Shown here: piece after piece, positions 8,652 to 16,808 of the stretch | Position numbering within the stretch: position 1 is the first letter of the stretch | Layout: every line of letters begins with the position of its first letter | DNA from: an uncultured Clostridia bacterium | GTDB taxonomy: Bacteria > Bacillota > Clostridia > Christensenellales > Borkfalkiaceae | Length of the DNA stretch: 38,166 nucleotides | Assembly: GCA_947626685.1 (NCBI GenBank) | Contig: CANQTD010000019.1 | Location: 1-38,166 of the forward strand | Reading direction: 5' to 3' | Position numbers and translations under genes: made by a program | The notes under the pieces: generated by a model | What the model saw: only the letters and a program-made list of their open reading frames with translations | Told to the model about the DNA's origin: nothing | The model's database searches: none

Positions 8652-9310
8652 TATCTGCCTCCTTCCGGCTTCTTCGGGGCTTTGAGAACGTCGCCCTTGT
8701 AGACCCAGCACTTCACGCCGATCATGCCGAACGTGGTGTGCGCTTCCGCGAAACCGTACTCGATGTCCGCGCGGAGCGTTTGAAGAGGGATAGACCCCTC
8801 GCTGTAATGCTCCGTGCCCGCGATCTCACGGCCGTCGAGACGGCCCGAGACCTGCATCTTGACGCCCTTGACGCCTGCGCGCATCGTCTTGCCGATCGCC
8901 TGCTTCATCGCCCTCCTGAAAGAGGTGCGCTTCTCGAGCTGGGCGGCAACGCCCTCCGCTACGAGCTGCGCGTCCGCGTCGGGCTTGCGCACTTCGGTCA
9001 CGTTGATGCTCACCTGCTTGCCCTTCGTGAGCTTCGCAAGGTCCTTTTTGATGACTTCGATCTCCGAGCCCGCCTTGCCGATGAGAACGCCGGGGCGGCC
9101 CGTGTGGATGGTGACGACGATCTTGCCCGCCGCCCTCTCGATGGTGATGCGGGAGATCGCTGCCGCGTAATATTTCTTTTTGAGGAAGGTGCGGATGGCG
9201 TGGTCTTCCTTGAGATACACGCTGAACTCCTTCTTATCGGCGTACCATTGCGTATCCCAACCCTTATTGATCCCGACTCTGAGGCCGTGAGGATTTACTT
9301 TCTGTCCCAT
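8651..9310 (-). CDS. rpsC: 30S ribosomal protein S3
   Basis: S3 lines the mRNA entry channel with S4 and S5. The 219-residue product has the start [20 protein letters not shown], a KH type-2 domain ([20 protein letters not shown]) and the C-terminal domain with [12 protein letters not shown]. Its start overlaps the rplV stop by one base and its stop overlaps the rplP start by one base, so rplV-rpsC-rplP are probably translationally coupled. Confidence 0.98.
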   Translation of the reverse strand: MGQKVNPHGLRVGINKGWDTQWYADKKEFSVYLKEDHAIRTFLKKKYYAAAISRITIERAAGKIVVTIHTGRPGVLIGKAGSEIEVIKKDLAKLTKGKQVSINVTEVRKPDADAQLVAEGVAAQLEKRTSFRRAMKQAIGKTMRAGVKGVKMQVSGRLDGREIAGTEHYSEGSIPLQTLRADIEYGFAEAHTTFGMIGVKCWVYKGDVLKAPKKPEGGR

Positions 9311-9711
9311 TACAGTTCTCCCTCCGCTTTGTTCACGTCAAGAATGACGGTGATGTGGCTCGTTCTCTTGAGGATCGCGTGCCCTCTGCCCTTGCTGACG
9401 GGCTGCATGCGTTTGAGGCTCGTGCCGCCGTTCGCATAGCACTCCGCGACGAACAGATCTCCTCTGTCCATCCCGCGGTTGTGCTCCGCGTTCGCGACCG
9501 CGCTCATGAGCACCTTTCTCGTGGGCGCCGCGCCGCCGTTCGGGAGGTTCGCGAGGATCGCGTCTGCCTCCGCCACCGACTTCCCGCGGATGAGGGCGAG
9601 CACCGTTCTCACCTTGTAGGGAGAAACTCTGATATATTTTGCGACCGCGTAAGGACGTTTTTCTCTCTTTTCCTCAACTCTTGCGGCCTTTTTCTTCATA
9701 TTACCTGCCAT
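9310..9711 (-). CDS. rplV: 50S ribosomal protein L22, with N-terminal extension
   Basis: L22 reaches into the exit tunnel with a long beta-hairpin. The core runs from [22 protein letters not shown] to the hairpin tip [25 protein letters not shown]. About 20 residues, rich in Lys, Glu and Arg, precede the usual start. The annotated ATG has a good upstream ribosome binding site, so the extension is probably real. Confidence 0.96.
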   Translation of the reverse strand: MAGNMKKKAARVEEKREKRPYAVAKYIRVSPYKVRTVLALIRGKSVAEADAILANLPNGGAAPTRKVLMSAVANAEHNRGMDRGDLFVAECYANGGTSLKRMQPVSKGRGHAILKRTSHITVILDVNKAEGEL

Positions 9712-9722
9712 TTCTCTCCTCC

Positions 9723-10001
9723 TTACTTCCCGGGCGAAGTGCTCTTTGCCGTGTGGCCTCTGAACGTTCTCGTGGGAGCGAACTCACCGAGCTTGCAGCC
9801 CACCATATCCTCGGTAATATAGACGGGAACATGCTTCCTCCCGTCGTACACGGCGATCGTATGACCGACCATCTGAGGGAAGATCGTCGACGCTCTCGAC
9901 CAAGTCTTGAGCACCTTCTTTTCGTTTGCCTCGTTCATCGCCTCGATCCTCGCAAGGAGCTTCGCTTCGACGTAAGGCCCTTTCTTGATACTTCTCGACA
10001 T
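9723..10001 (-). CDS. rpsS: 30S ribosomal protein S19
   Basis: S19 lies in the head of the 30S subunit and contacts the 50S central protuberance. The 92-residue product begins [16 protein letters not shown] and contains [30 protein letters not shown], the family signature. It lies between rplB and rplV. Confidence 0.98.
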   Translation of the reverse strand: MSRSIKKGPYVEAKLLARIEAMNEANEKKVLKTWSRASTIFPQMVGHTIAVYDGRKHVPVYITEDMVGCKLGEFAPTRTFRGHTAKSTSPGK

Positions 10002-10017
10002 CTTTCAATTCCCTCCT

Positions 10018-10845
10018 TTAATTGATCCTCTTAAGGATGAACTTGCTCGTGGGATTCTTCTTCTTTCTCGTCTTGTAGCCGAGCGCGGGCTTGCCCCACG
10101 GCGTCTCGGGCCCTGCATGGCCGACGGGAGATTTGCCTTCGCCGCCGCCGTGAGGGTGGTCGTTCGGGTTCATGACGGAACCGCGGACGGTGGGACGGGT
10201 GCCGAGGTGGCGGGTCTTGCCGGCCTTGCCGATGCGGATGATCTCATGCTCGACGTTGCCGACCTGACCGATGGTCGCACGGCAGGTGACGGGGATGAGG
10301 CGCATTTCGCCCGAGGGCATGCGGATGGTCGCATACTGCCCCTCGCGCGCCATGATCTGCGCGGCGATGCCCGCCGCTCTCGCGATCTGTCCGCCGCGGC
10401 CCGGCTTCATCTCGATGTTGTGCACCATCGTGCCGACGGGAATGTCCGAAAGAGGGAGCGCGTTGCCGACCTTGATGTCTGCGCCCGCGCCGCTCACGAC
10501 CTTGTCGCCCACGTTCAGTCCGATGGGAGCGAGAATGTATCTCTTCTCGCCGTCGGCGTACACGAGGAGCGCGATGTTCGCGCTGCGGTTGGGATCGTAT
10601 TGGATGGATTTGACCGTCGCGGGGATCCCGTCCTTATTGCGCTTGTAGTCGATGATGCGGTATTTGCGCTTGTTGCCGCCGCCGATGTGACGCACGGTGA
10701 TGCGGCCCGCGCTGTTTCTGCCGCCCGACTTTCTCTGGTCCTCGAGGAGGGAACGCTCGGGTTTCGCTTTGGAAATCTCGCCGTACTGCGGGACCGTCAT
10801 CAGGCGGCGCGCAGGCGAGGTCGGTTTATATCTCTTGACTGCCAT
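10018..10845 (-). CDS. rplB: 50S ribosomal protein L2
   Basis: L2 is required for subunit association and peptidyl-transferase activity. The 275-residue protein has the N-terminal OB domain, the SH3-like middle, and the conserved C-terminal loop [15 protein letters not shown] that holds the functionally important histidine. Length is normal. It lies 15 bp after rplW. Confidence 0.98.
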   Translation of the reverse strand: MAVKRYKPTSPARRLMTVPQYGEISKAKPERSLLEDQRKSGGRNSAGRITVRHIGGGNKRKYRIIDYKRNKDGIPATVKSIQYDPNRSANIALLVYADGEKRYILAPIGLNVGDKVVSGAGADIKVGNALPLSDIPVGTMVHNIEMKPGRGGQIARAAGIAAQIMAREGQYATIRMPSGEMRLIPVTCRATIGQVGNVEHEIIRIGKAGKTRHLGTRPTVRGSVMNPNDHPHGGGEGKSPVGHAGPETPWGKPALGYKTRKKKNPTSKFILKRIN

Positions 10846-10860
10846 TTCTCTTTCCCTCCA

Positions 10861-11193
10861 TTATTGAAGCGCATCGAAGAACGCGATCGGCTTGGATTTC
10901 TCCGTGAGCTGGACGATCGCCTTTTTCGTGGTGGGCGTGTACCCTTCGTTGCGGCCCATTCTCTTGAGCTTGCCGCGGCGGGTGGACGTGTTGACGCTCT
11001 GGACCTGCACGCCGAACATCTTTTCGACGGCGATCTTGATCTGCGTCTTGTTTGCCGACTTCGGCACGACGAACGTGTACTTCTTGCCGTACGACGTTCT
11101 GTCCGACTTGCCCGTTTCATCGGGCTGCAAGCCGTCCGTCGCCTTCTCGGTGAGGACGGGCTTCAAAATGATATCTTCGGGCGTCATTAGCAA
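10861..11193 (-). CDS. rplW: 50S ribosomal protein L23
   Basis: L23 sits at the exit tunnel and is a docking site for trigger factor and SRP. The product has 110 residues: MTPEDIILKPVLTEKAT near the start, KTQIKIAVEKMFGVQVQSVNT in the middle and KKAIVQLTEKSKPI late. It overlaps the end of rplD by seven bases. Confidence 0.96.
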   Translation of the reverse strand: MLMTPEDIILKPVLTEKATDGLQPDETGKSDRTSYGKKYTFVVPKSANKTQIKIAVEKMFGVQVQSVNTSTRRGKLKRMGRNEGYTPTTKKAIVQLTEKSKPIAFFDALQ

Positions 11194-11810
11194 TAGACCT
11201 CCTCAAGCTTTTTGACCGAGCCCTTCGTCAGCACAACGACGGCGTTTGCGACGATCTCGTAGGTGTTGATCTCTTCGACGGAGATCGTGGAGAGGGTGGG
11301 AAGGTTGCGCGCCGCGAGGACGACGTCGCTGTCCGCTTCGTCCATGACGACCACGGTGCGCTTCTCGAGTTTGAGAGCCTTTCTGAATGCCTCCATCTCC
11401 TTCGTCTTGGGCGCGTTCACTTTGAGCTCGTCCACGACGATGAGCTCGCCGTCCGCGACCTTCTTGGAGAGGGCGGAAAGCAGCGCGCCCCGCCTTGCGG
11501 CCACGTTCATCTTCTTGGAGAAGTCGCGGCTCTTGGGTGCGAACACGACGCCGCCCTTCGTCCACTGGGGAGCCCTGATGGAACCCTGCCGCGCACGGCC
11601 CGTGCCCTTCTGGCGCCACGGCTTCACGCCGCCGCCCCGCACTTCCGTTCTGGTGAGCGTGGACTTCGTCCCCTGACGCTGGTTGGCAAGGTAGGTGACG
11701 ACCGCCTGATGGATGAGCGGTTCGTTGTATTCGACGCCGAAGAGCCCGTCGTCCACTTCGAGCGTACCGACCTCCGCGCCTTTCATGTTATATACTTTTA
11801 CGTTGACCAT
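11187..11810 (-). CDS. rplD: 50S ribosomal protein L4
   Basis: L4 reaches into the exit tunnel. In enterobacteria it also represses the S10 operon by acting on its leader. The 207-residue product has the basic loop VRGGGVKPWRQKGTGRARQGSIRAPQW, described in the family as contacting tunnel rRNA, between N- and C-terminal globular parts. Start ATG is 12 bp after the rplC stop. Confidence 0.97.
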   Translation of the reverse strand: MVNVKVYNMKGAEVGTLEVDDGLFGVEYNEPLIHQAVVTYLANQRQGTKSTLTRTEVRGGGVKPWRQKGTGRARQGSIRAPQWTKGGVVFAPKSRDFSKKMNVAARRGALLSALSKKVADGELIVVDELKVNAPKTKEMEAFRKALKLEKRTVVVMDEADSDVVLAARNLPTLSTISVEEINTYEIVANAVVVLTKGSVKKLEEVYC

Positions 11811-11822
11811 TTCTGCGCCTCC

Positions 11823-12461
11823 TTACTTCGCGTGTTTGACGCTCGACTTGAGCGTTACGACGCTGCCCCTCGGCCCGGGGATCGACCCCTTGAGGAGAAT
11901 GGCGTTTCTCGCCACGTCTACGCGCACGACCTCGAGGTTCTGCACGGTGACGTTCTCAACGCCGTATTGGCCTGCGAGATGCTTGTGCTTGAACACGCGG
12001 GAGGGATCGGAGATCGACCCCATAGAGCCGGGCTCCCTGTGTACGGGGCCGACGCCGTGCGTCTCTTTGAGGCGGTGCTGGTTCCAGCGCTTGATGACGC
12101 CGGTGTAACCGTGACCCTTCGTGAGGCCGCTCACGTCGACGCGGTCGCCCTCCGCAAAGATGTCTGCCTTCACAAGGTCGCCGACCTTGAAGTTGTAGCC
12201 TTCGAGCCCCTTCACCTCTTTCAGCACCTTGCAGGGCTTGACCCCCGCCTTTTTGAACTGTCCGAGTTCGGGCTTCGTGAGCGCTTTTTCCTTCGCCTCG
12301 ATGAATCCGAGCTTGAGAGCCGAATAGCCGTCCGTCTCCTCCGTCTTGACCTGCACGACGGGGCAAGGACCCGCTTCGACGACTGTGACGGGGATCACTT
12401 TCCCGTCCTCCGCAAAGATCTGCGTCATGCCGATCTTGCGTGCGATGATTGCTTTACTCAT
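11823..12461 (-). CDS. rplC: 50S ribosomal protein L3
   Basis: L3 is one of the first proteins to bind 23S rRNA, near the peptidyl-transferase centre. The 212-residue protein starts MSKAIIARKIGMTQIFAEDG. It carries the conserved stretch GHGYTGVIKRWNQHRLKETHG, which lies close to the tip that reaches the active site. It follows rpsJ after 77 bp, an unusually long gap that contains a hairpin. Confidence 0.97.
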   Translation of the reverse strand: MSKAIIARKIGMTQIFAEDGKVIPVTVVEAGPCPVVQVKTEETDGYSALKLGFIEAKEKALTKPELGQFKKAGVKPCKVLKEVKGLEGYNFKVGDLVKADIFAEGDRVDVSGLTKGHGYTGVIKRWNQHRLKETHGVGPVHREPGSMGSISDPSRVFKHKHLAGQYGVENVTVQNLEVVRVDVARNAILLKGSIPGPRGSVVTLKSSVKHAK

Positions 12462-12498
12462 AACAGATTAAAGTTCACTCCTTCTACTTTTATTTGTG

Positions 12499-12520
12499 AA
12501 TACCGTGGGACCACAGTATT
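12499..12520 (-). other. Hairpin between rpsJ and rplC
   Basis: On the minus strand AATACTGTG pairs with CACGGTATT (nine pairs, one of them a G-U) around a four-base loop GTCC. It sits in the 77-bp rpsJ-rplC gap, the longest gap inside the ribosomal-protein part of the operon. No U-tract follows, so it is not a classical terminator. It could be a processing or protein-binding site. Confidence 0.5.
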
Positions 12521-12538
12521 GCAACGGCTTTTTGACCC

Positions 12539-12838
12539 TTACAGCTTGACCTTGATGTCGACGCCTGCGGGGAGGTGGATGCTGTCGAGAAGTTTCGCGT
12601 TGGGGGAGTAGATGTCGATGATGCGCTTGTAGGTGCGCAGCTCGAACTGCTCGCGCGAATCCTTGTCTTTGTGCGGGCTGCGGAGAATGGTCACGATCTC
12701 GCGCTCCGTGGGAAGCGGGATGGGACCGGAGATCTTCGCGCCGCCCTTTTGCATCGTCTCAACGATGCGGCTCGCGGCCTGATCGACGAGCTCGTGGTCA
12801 TACGCGCTCAGTTTGATCCTGATTTTCTGACTTGCCAT
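12539..12838 (-). CDS. rpsJ: 30S ribosomal protein S10
   Basis: S10 (NusE) works in the 30S head and as a partner of NusB/NusG in antitermination. The 99-residue product is typical: [23 protein letters not shown] at the start, [10 protein letters not shown] in the middle and [14 protein letters not shown] at the end. It is the first gene of the long ribosomal operon. Its ATG follows AAGGAGTG, and a leader of about 250 nt precedes it. Confidence 0.98.
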   Translation of the reverse strand: MASQKIRIKLSAYDHELVDQAASRIVETMQKGGAKISGPIPLPTEREIVTILRSPHKDKDSREQFELRTYKRIIDIYSPNAKLLDSIHLPAGVDIKVKL

Positions 12839-12851
12839 TGTGTTTCACTCC

Positions 12852-13094
12852 TTATACGAACTTTGTTACTTGTGTCAACGCATCCGTGCGTGTCGAGGTC
12901 TGCCCATCAAAAAAACACTCGTTTTGCGGTGTTTTCTCGCAAAAGCCTCGGTTCGTCGCAGGGATCGATGCCCCGCATTTGTCCACGGAAATTATCTGCC
13001 GAGGGGCTTTCTCGCCTCGATTTTTCAGTAACTTCCCGCTTCAACCCTACACGCGCCATGATGACAGCGCAAAAGACGCCGCAATGACACAGCT
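12852..13094 (-). promoter_or_regulatory. Leader of the S10 operon
   Basis: About 250 nt separate the likely transcription start from rpsJ. Inside, TTTTGCG (12938-12944) pairs with CGCAAAA (12922-12928), and AAAACAC (12929-12935) pairs with GTGTTTT (12912-12918), which runs into a stretch of seven U. The two stems interleave, so they form either an H-type pseudoknot or alternative attenuator states. Two overlapping open frames without good ribosome binding sites also cross this region: 50 codons at 12907-13059, and 44 codons at 12852-12986 ending at the rpsJ ribosome binding site. Role inferred. Confidence 0.5.
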
Positions 13095-13099
13095 TAGTT

Positions 13100-13129
13100 A
13101 TGGTACCATAAAGTCAACCGGCTTGTCAA
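13100..13129 (-). promoter_or_regulatory. Promoter of the S10-spc operon
   Basis: On the minus strand, TTGACA (13124-13129) is followed after 18 bp by TACCAT (13100-13105). A perfect 14-bp palindrome TTATGGTACCATAA (13098-13111) overlaps the -10 element and could be an operator. No second promoter of comparable quality is seen before rpsJ. Confidence 0.6.
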
Positions 13130-13143
13130 CCGTTTGGCGAACC

Positions 13144-13180
13144 TTTTTTGAATTTTTTTTCGCGTTTTTCGGTTTTTTTT
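13144..13180 (-). promoter_or_regulatory. Phased A-tracts upstream of the S10 promoter
   Basis: Read on the minus strand, four A-tracts of 8, 5, 8 and 6 bases have centres about 10 bp apart (near 13176, 13167, 13156 and 13146). They end about 15 bp upstream of the -35 box. Helically phased A-tracts bend DNA, and A-rich upstream DNA can act as an UP element for RNA polymerase. Confidence 0.6.
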
Positions 13181-13500
13181 GTCGGAGGGCGGCGAATGCT
13201 GTCCGTCCGTTCCCCGCGCACCCTAACGCGCGCGTACATATAAATATATCATAGCACGCGCAAGCCGCTCTGTGGGCAACATTCAATATCTTGTAGAAAG
13301 GGCTCCTTCCGCGGGCGGGAGCGGAAGAAGCTTTTCCGCCGCGCGCAGAAGGCGTTCTTGCGGGGCCTTTCGGGGCGTCCGTGAGGGCAGACCGCGGACA
13401 TGGGTATGCCGTTTTCGGTCAAATGGCGCTTTCGGGCGGGTCTATTTTGAGCCTTCCGCCGTTTTTTGCGCAAAAATTTCGCGCGGGGGCTTCGAAGCGT
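13181..13500. other. Non-coding region between divergent transcripts
   Basis: About 320 bp separate the S10 upstream region from the transporter promoter. Open frames here have no ribosome binding site or recognisable product. One short hairpin (CTTCCGC/GCGGAAG near 13308-13329) is visible. I see no RNA gene. Confidence 0.5.
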
Positions 13501-13529
13501 TTGACAAACGCGGGCGCGCGTGATAGAAT
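13501..13529 (+). promoter_or_regulatory. Promoter of the ArsB/NhaD-type transporter
   Basis: A consensus TTGACA (13501-13506) is separated by exactly 17 bp from TAGAAT (13524-13529). The gene starts about 35-45 bp further on. Confidence 0.8.
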
Positions 13530-13562
13530 AACAGCCGTTGTAAACACGACAGACAAAAAGAA

Positions 13563-14885
13563 GTGCGCTTTATGATTGTTTCCGTCTCCGTTTTTGCGGT
13601 CACATGCCTTTTGATGATCCTCTCCGTGCTCTTCTTCCCCGCGATCAGGCTCGGAAAGGTGCGCGTCTCCACCTATTGGGTGATCACCCTGCTCGGCGCG
13701 GCCGTCATGCTCCTCACGGGGCCCGTTCCGTTCTCCGCGGTGTGGAAGGACCTCGTCGCCGACACGGCCGTCAACCCGCTCAAGATCCTCGCGCTCTTCC
13801 TTTCGATGACGGTGCTCTCCGTCTTTCTCGACGAACTCGGCTTTTTCCGTTTTCTCGCGAGTTTTGCCCTCCGCCATGCGCACAAGGGGCAAGCGGTCCT
13901 CTTCTTTTCGCTGTACGCCGTGGTGTCGGTGCTCACCGTTTTCACCTCGAACGACATCATCATCCTCTCGTTCACCCCCTTCCTCTGCTATTTCGCGAAG
14001 AACGCGGAGATCGACCCCGTCCCCTACCTCGCGGCGGAATTTGTGGCGGCGAACACATGGAGCATGGCGCTCCTCATCGGCAACCCGACGAATATTTATC
14101 TCGCGACGGCGCTCGGGATCGACTTCTTCTCCTATCTGAAAGTCAGTATTTTGCCCACGTTCGCGGCGGGGCTCGTCTCCCTTCCCCTGCTCTATCTCCT
14201 CTTCCGAAAACAGCTCAAAAAGCCGCTCGGAGGGCACACCGAACGGGTACGGGTGGAGGATAAACTGCAACTTGCGGTCGGGATCGTCCACCTCGCCGTC
14301 TGTACCGTGCTCCTTGCGGCGGGGTCGTACATCGGGCTCGAAATGTGGCTCGTCGCGGTGGTCTGCGCGGGCTCCCTCTTCGTATGCACCCTCGTCATCT
14401 CCGCCGTCCGCCGCAAAAAGCCGAGAGAATTGCTCGGCTGTCTCAGACGCGCGCCCTATCCCCTCGTCCCGTTCGTCCTCTCCATGTTCGCCATGATCTC
14501 CGTCCTCACCGAGGAGGGCGCGACGGCATATATCGCGACTGCGCTGGGCGATTCCCTCGGGATCCTCAAATACGGGACCCTCTCTTTCCTCGCCTCGAAC
14601 GTGATCAACAACATCCCCATGAGCGTGCTGTTTTCTTCGATCTTGACCGCGGGCGGGCATACCATGTCCGTGGGTGCGGTGTTCGCGACCGTGATCGGCT
14701 CCAATCTCGGCGCGCTGTTTACGCCCATCGGCGCGCTCGCCGGGATCATGTGGAGCACGATGCTCAAAGAAAACGGGGTGAAGTTCGGCTATCTGCAATT
14801 TCTCAAACTCGGCGCGGCGGTCGCTGTCCCCGCCCTTGCCGCTTCCCTCCTCGCCCTATGGGCGGTGACCGCTTGGATACTTTGA
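13563..14885 (+). CDS. ArsB/NhaD-type (ion transporter superfamily) membrane transporter
   Basis: The 440-residue product is very hydrophobic, with about 10-12 membrane segments. It resembles the ArsB/CitMHS/NhaD branch of the ion transporter superfamily. Matching landmarks are the repeated TSNDIIILSFTPF and ASNVINNIPMSVLFSS hairpin-like segments and the paired LIGNPTNIYLATAL and IGSNLGALFTPIGALAG motifs, one set per inverted half. The substrate cannot be read from sequence; arsenite, carboxylates or Na+/H+ exchange are all possible. The start may be GTG at 13563 or ATG at 13572. It stands alone between its own promoter and a strong terminator, divergent from the S10 operon. Confidence 0.85.
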   Translation: MRFMIVSVSVFAVTCLLMILSVLFFPAIRLGKVRVSTYWVITLLGAAVMLLTGPVPFSAVWKDLVADTAVNPLKILALFLSMTVLSVFLDELGFFRFLASFALRHAHKGQAVLFFSLYAVVSVLTVFTSNDIIILSFTPFLCYFAKNAEIDPVPYLAAEFVAANTWSMALLIGNPTNIYLATALGIDFFSYLKVSILPTFAAGLVSLPLLYLLFRKQLKKPLGGHTERVRVEDKLQLAVGIVHLAVCTVLLAAGSYIGLEMWLVAVVCAGSLFVCTLVISAVRRKKPRELLGCLRRAPYPLVPFVLSMFAMISVLTEEGATAYIATALGDSLGILKYGTLSFLASNVINNIPMSVLFSSILTAGGHTMSVGAVFATVIGSNLGALFTPIGALAGIMWSTMLKENGVKFGYLQFLKLGAAVAVPALAASLLALWAVTAWIL

Positions 14886-14898
14886 TTCGGAAATAGAA

Positions 14899-14939
14899 AG
14901 ACGCCGACGGCGAAATCGCCGTCGGCGTCTTATTTTTTT
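14899..14939 (+). terminator. Intrinsic terminator, probably bidirectional
   Basis: A perfect 14-bp stem (AGACGCCGACGGCG with its complement) and a four-base AAAT loop are followed by TATTTTTTT on the plus strand. It ends the transporter transcript. On the minus strand a weaker T-rich stretch follows, so it may also end the GGGtGRT transcript. Confidence 0.9.
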
Positions 14940-14945
14940 GTCCGC

Positions 14946-15947
14946 TTATTTGCTCATGCCTTCCTGCACGGCGACTGCAACGGCGACGGTCGCGCCGACC
15001 ATCGGGTTGTTCCCCATGCCGATGAGCCCCATCATCTCGACGTGCGCGGGAACGGAGGAAGAACCTGCGAACTGCGCGTCGGAGTGCATCCTGCCCATCG
15101 TATCCGTCATGCCGTAGCTCGAAGGGCCCGCGGCCATGTTGTCGGGGTGGAGCGTTCTGCCCGTGCCGCCGCCCGACGCCACGGAGAAATACGCGACGCC
15201 GTTTTCGACGCACCACTTCTTATAGGTGCCCGCAACGGGGTGCTGGAAGCGCGTGGGATTGGTGGAGTTGCCCGTGATGGAAACGCCGACCTTCTCGAGC
15301 TTCATGATGGCGACGCCCTCGGGAACGTTGTCCGCGCCGTAGCAGTTGACTTTGGCGCGCGGGCCGTCCGAATAGGCGATGCGGTTCGTGACCTTCACCG
15401 TCTCCGTGTAGGGGTCGAACTCCGTCTCGCAATAGGTGAAGCCGTTGATGCGGGAGATGATCATCGCCGCGTCCTTGCCGAGCCCGTTGAGAATGACGCG
15501 GAGTTGGTTGGTCCTGACCTTGTTCGCGTTCATCGCGATGGAGATCGCGCCCTCCGCCGCCGCGAAGGACTCGTGCCCCGCGAGGAAGCAGAAGCACTCG
15601 GTCTCCTCGGAGAGGAGCATCTTGCCGAGGTTGCCGTGCCCGAGGCCGACTTTGCGGTTCTCCGCGACGGACCCGGGGATGCAGAAGGCCTGCAAGCCGA
15701 TCCCGATGGCGGCAGCCGCGTCCGCAGCCTTCACGCACCCTTTCTTGATGGCGATCGCCGCGCCCACCGTGTACGCCCAGACGGCGTTCTCGAAGCAGAT
15801 GGGCTGGGTGCCGCGCACGAGCTTGTCGCAGTCGACACCCTTCGCAAGGCAAATGTCGCGGCATTCCTCAACCGAGCCGATGCCGTACTCCGCGAGAACT
15901 TTGGAAATTTTTTCGATCCTTCTTTCATAACCTTCAAACAGAGCCAT
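14946..15947 (-). CDS. GGGtGRT family protein
   Basis: The 333-residue protein carries the family-naming GGGTGRT motif at residues 259-265 (ASGGGTGRTLHPDN). It is a conserved Bacillota family with no established function. The sequence is rich in glycine and alanine, has scattered cysteines (for example C29, C40, C51, C89, C118, C120), and has no signal peptide or clear membrane segment, so it is probably cytosolic. It lies 11 bp after a NifU-like scaffold gene. That pairing recurs in Clostridia and hints at an iron-sulfur or redox role. Function is inferred only from that context. Confidence 0.85.
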   Translation of the reverse strand: MALFEGYERRIEKISKVLAEYGIGSVEECRDICLAKGVDCDKLVRGTQPICFENAVWAYTVGAAIAIKKGCVKAADAAAAIGIGLQAFCIPGSVAENRKVGLGHGNLGKMLLSEETECFCFLAGHESFAAAEGAISIAMNANKVRTNQLRVILNGLGKDAAMIISRINGFTYCETEFDPYTETVKVTNRIAYSDGPRAKVNCYGADNVPEGVAIMKLEKVGVSITGNSTNPTRFQHPVAGTYKKWCVENGVAYFSVASGGGTGRTLHPDNMAAGPSSYGMTDTMGRMHSDAQFAGSSSVPAHVEMMGLIGMGNNPMVGATVAVAVAVQEGMSK

Positions 15948-15958
15948 GTTGCACCTCC

Positions 15959-16660
15959 TTATTCCTTACGAGGGTCGATGTACTTCACCGCGCCCTGTTC
16001 TTTGGCGAATCTGCCGTAGTGGCCGAGAGCCTTCTCCCACGCCTCGTTGGGGGTGAGACCCTTCTTGACGAAGTCGGTCATCTTGCCGAGGGAGACGAAT
16101 TCGTAGCCGATCACCTGATCGTCTTTATCGAGCGCGAGACGGGTGACGTAGCCCTCCGCCATCTCGAGATAGCGGACTCCCTTCGCCGCAGTCCCGTACA
16201 TGGTACCCACCTGCGACCTCAATCCCTTGCCGAGATCTTCGAGCCCCGCACCGACGACGAGCCCGTCGTCCGAGAACGCGGACTGCGTTCTGCCGTACAC
16301 GATCTGCAGGAACAGCTCGCGCATCGCGGTGTTGATCGCGTCGCACACGAGGTCGGTGTTGAGCGCTTCGAGAATGGTCTTGTGGGGAAGGATCTCCGCC
16401 GCCATCGCAGCGGAATGGGTCATGCCCGAACAGCCGATCGTCTCGATGAGAGCCTCCTGTATGACGCCGCCCTTGACGTTGAGGGTGAGCTTGCATGCGC
16501 CCTGCTGCGGCGCGCACCAGCCGATGCCGTGCGTGAAGCCGCTGATGTCCGTGATCTGCTTGGCGCAGACCCACTTCCCCTCCTCGGGAATGGGTGCGGG
16601 ATCGTGCTTCGGTCCCTTCGCCACGCAAATCATCTCTTCCACTTCGCGTGAATATTGCAT
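15959..16660 (-). CDS. NifU-like iron-sulfur cluster scaffold-related protein
   Basis: The 233-residue product resembles IscU/NifU N-terminal scaffolds. Cysteines lie at C32, C49, C56, C77 and C106; C77 sits in IGCSGMTHSAAMAAEIL, equivalent to the central scaffold cysteine region. The C-terminal 100 residues extend beyond a normal IscU. The start ATG (16658-16660) follows GGAGGAATTGAT; a longer upstream frame through a hairpin is rejected. It heads a two-gene unit with the GGGtGRT gene. Assembly or delivery of a cluster to the partner is inference. Confidence 0.8.
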   Translation of the reverse strand: MQYSREVEEMICVAKGPKHDPAPIPEEGKWVCAKQITDISGFTHGIGWCAPQQGACKLTLNVKGGVIQEALIETIGCSGMTHSAAMAAEILPHKTILEALNTDLVCDAINTAMRELFLQIVYGRTQSAFSDDGLVVGAGLEDLGKGLRSQVGTMYGTAAKGVRYLEMAEGYVTRLALDKDDQVIGYEFVSLGKMTDFVKKGLTPNEAWEKALGHYGRFAKEQGAVKYIDPRKE

Positions 16661-16677
16661 ATCAATTCCTCCATGAT

Positions 16678-16733
16678 CCCCCTTCGGGGGTGATCCCAAA
16701 CGTTATTTTACCATATTTTCCATCGGATGACAA
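16678..16733 (-). promoter_or_regulatory. Promoter and 5' hairpin of the NifU-like/GGGtGRT operon
   Basis: On the minus strand TTGTCA (16728-16733) and TAAAAT (16705-16710) are 17 bp apart. Between the start site and the ribosome binding site lies a compact hairpin, GATCACCCCC-GAA-GGGGGATC (about 16678-16696), which could stabilise the mRNA or modulate ribosome access. Confidence 0.75.
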
Positions 16734-16808
16734 GAGTTTTGGGCATACGAACCGAACTTTTCCGCTGCGGAAAAGCCGCGCGGCGAGAGCCGCCGTTTTG
16801 CGGAAAAC

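Noticed and set aside
13272-13575. Small plus-strand open frames before the transporter
   Set aside because: No ribosome binding site, arginine-rich low-quality translations and overlap with the promoter.
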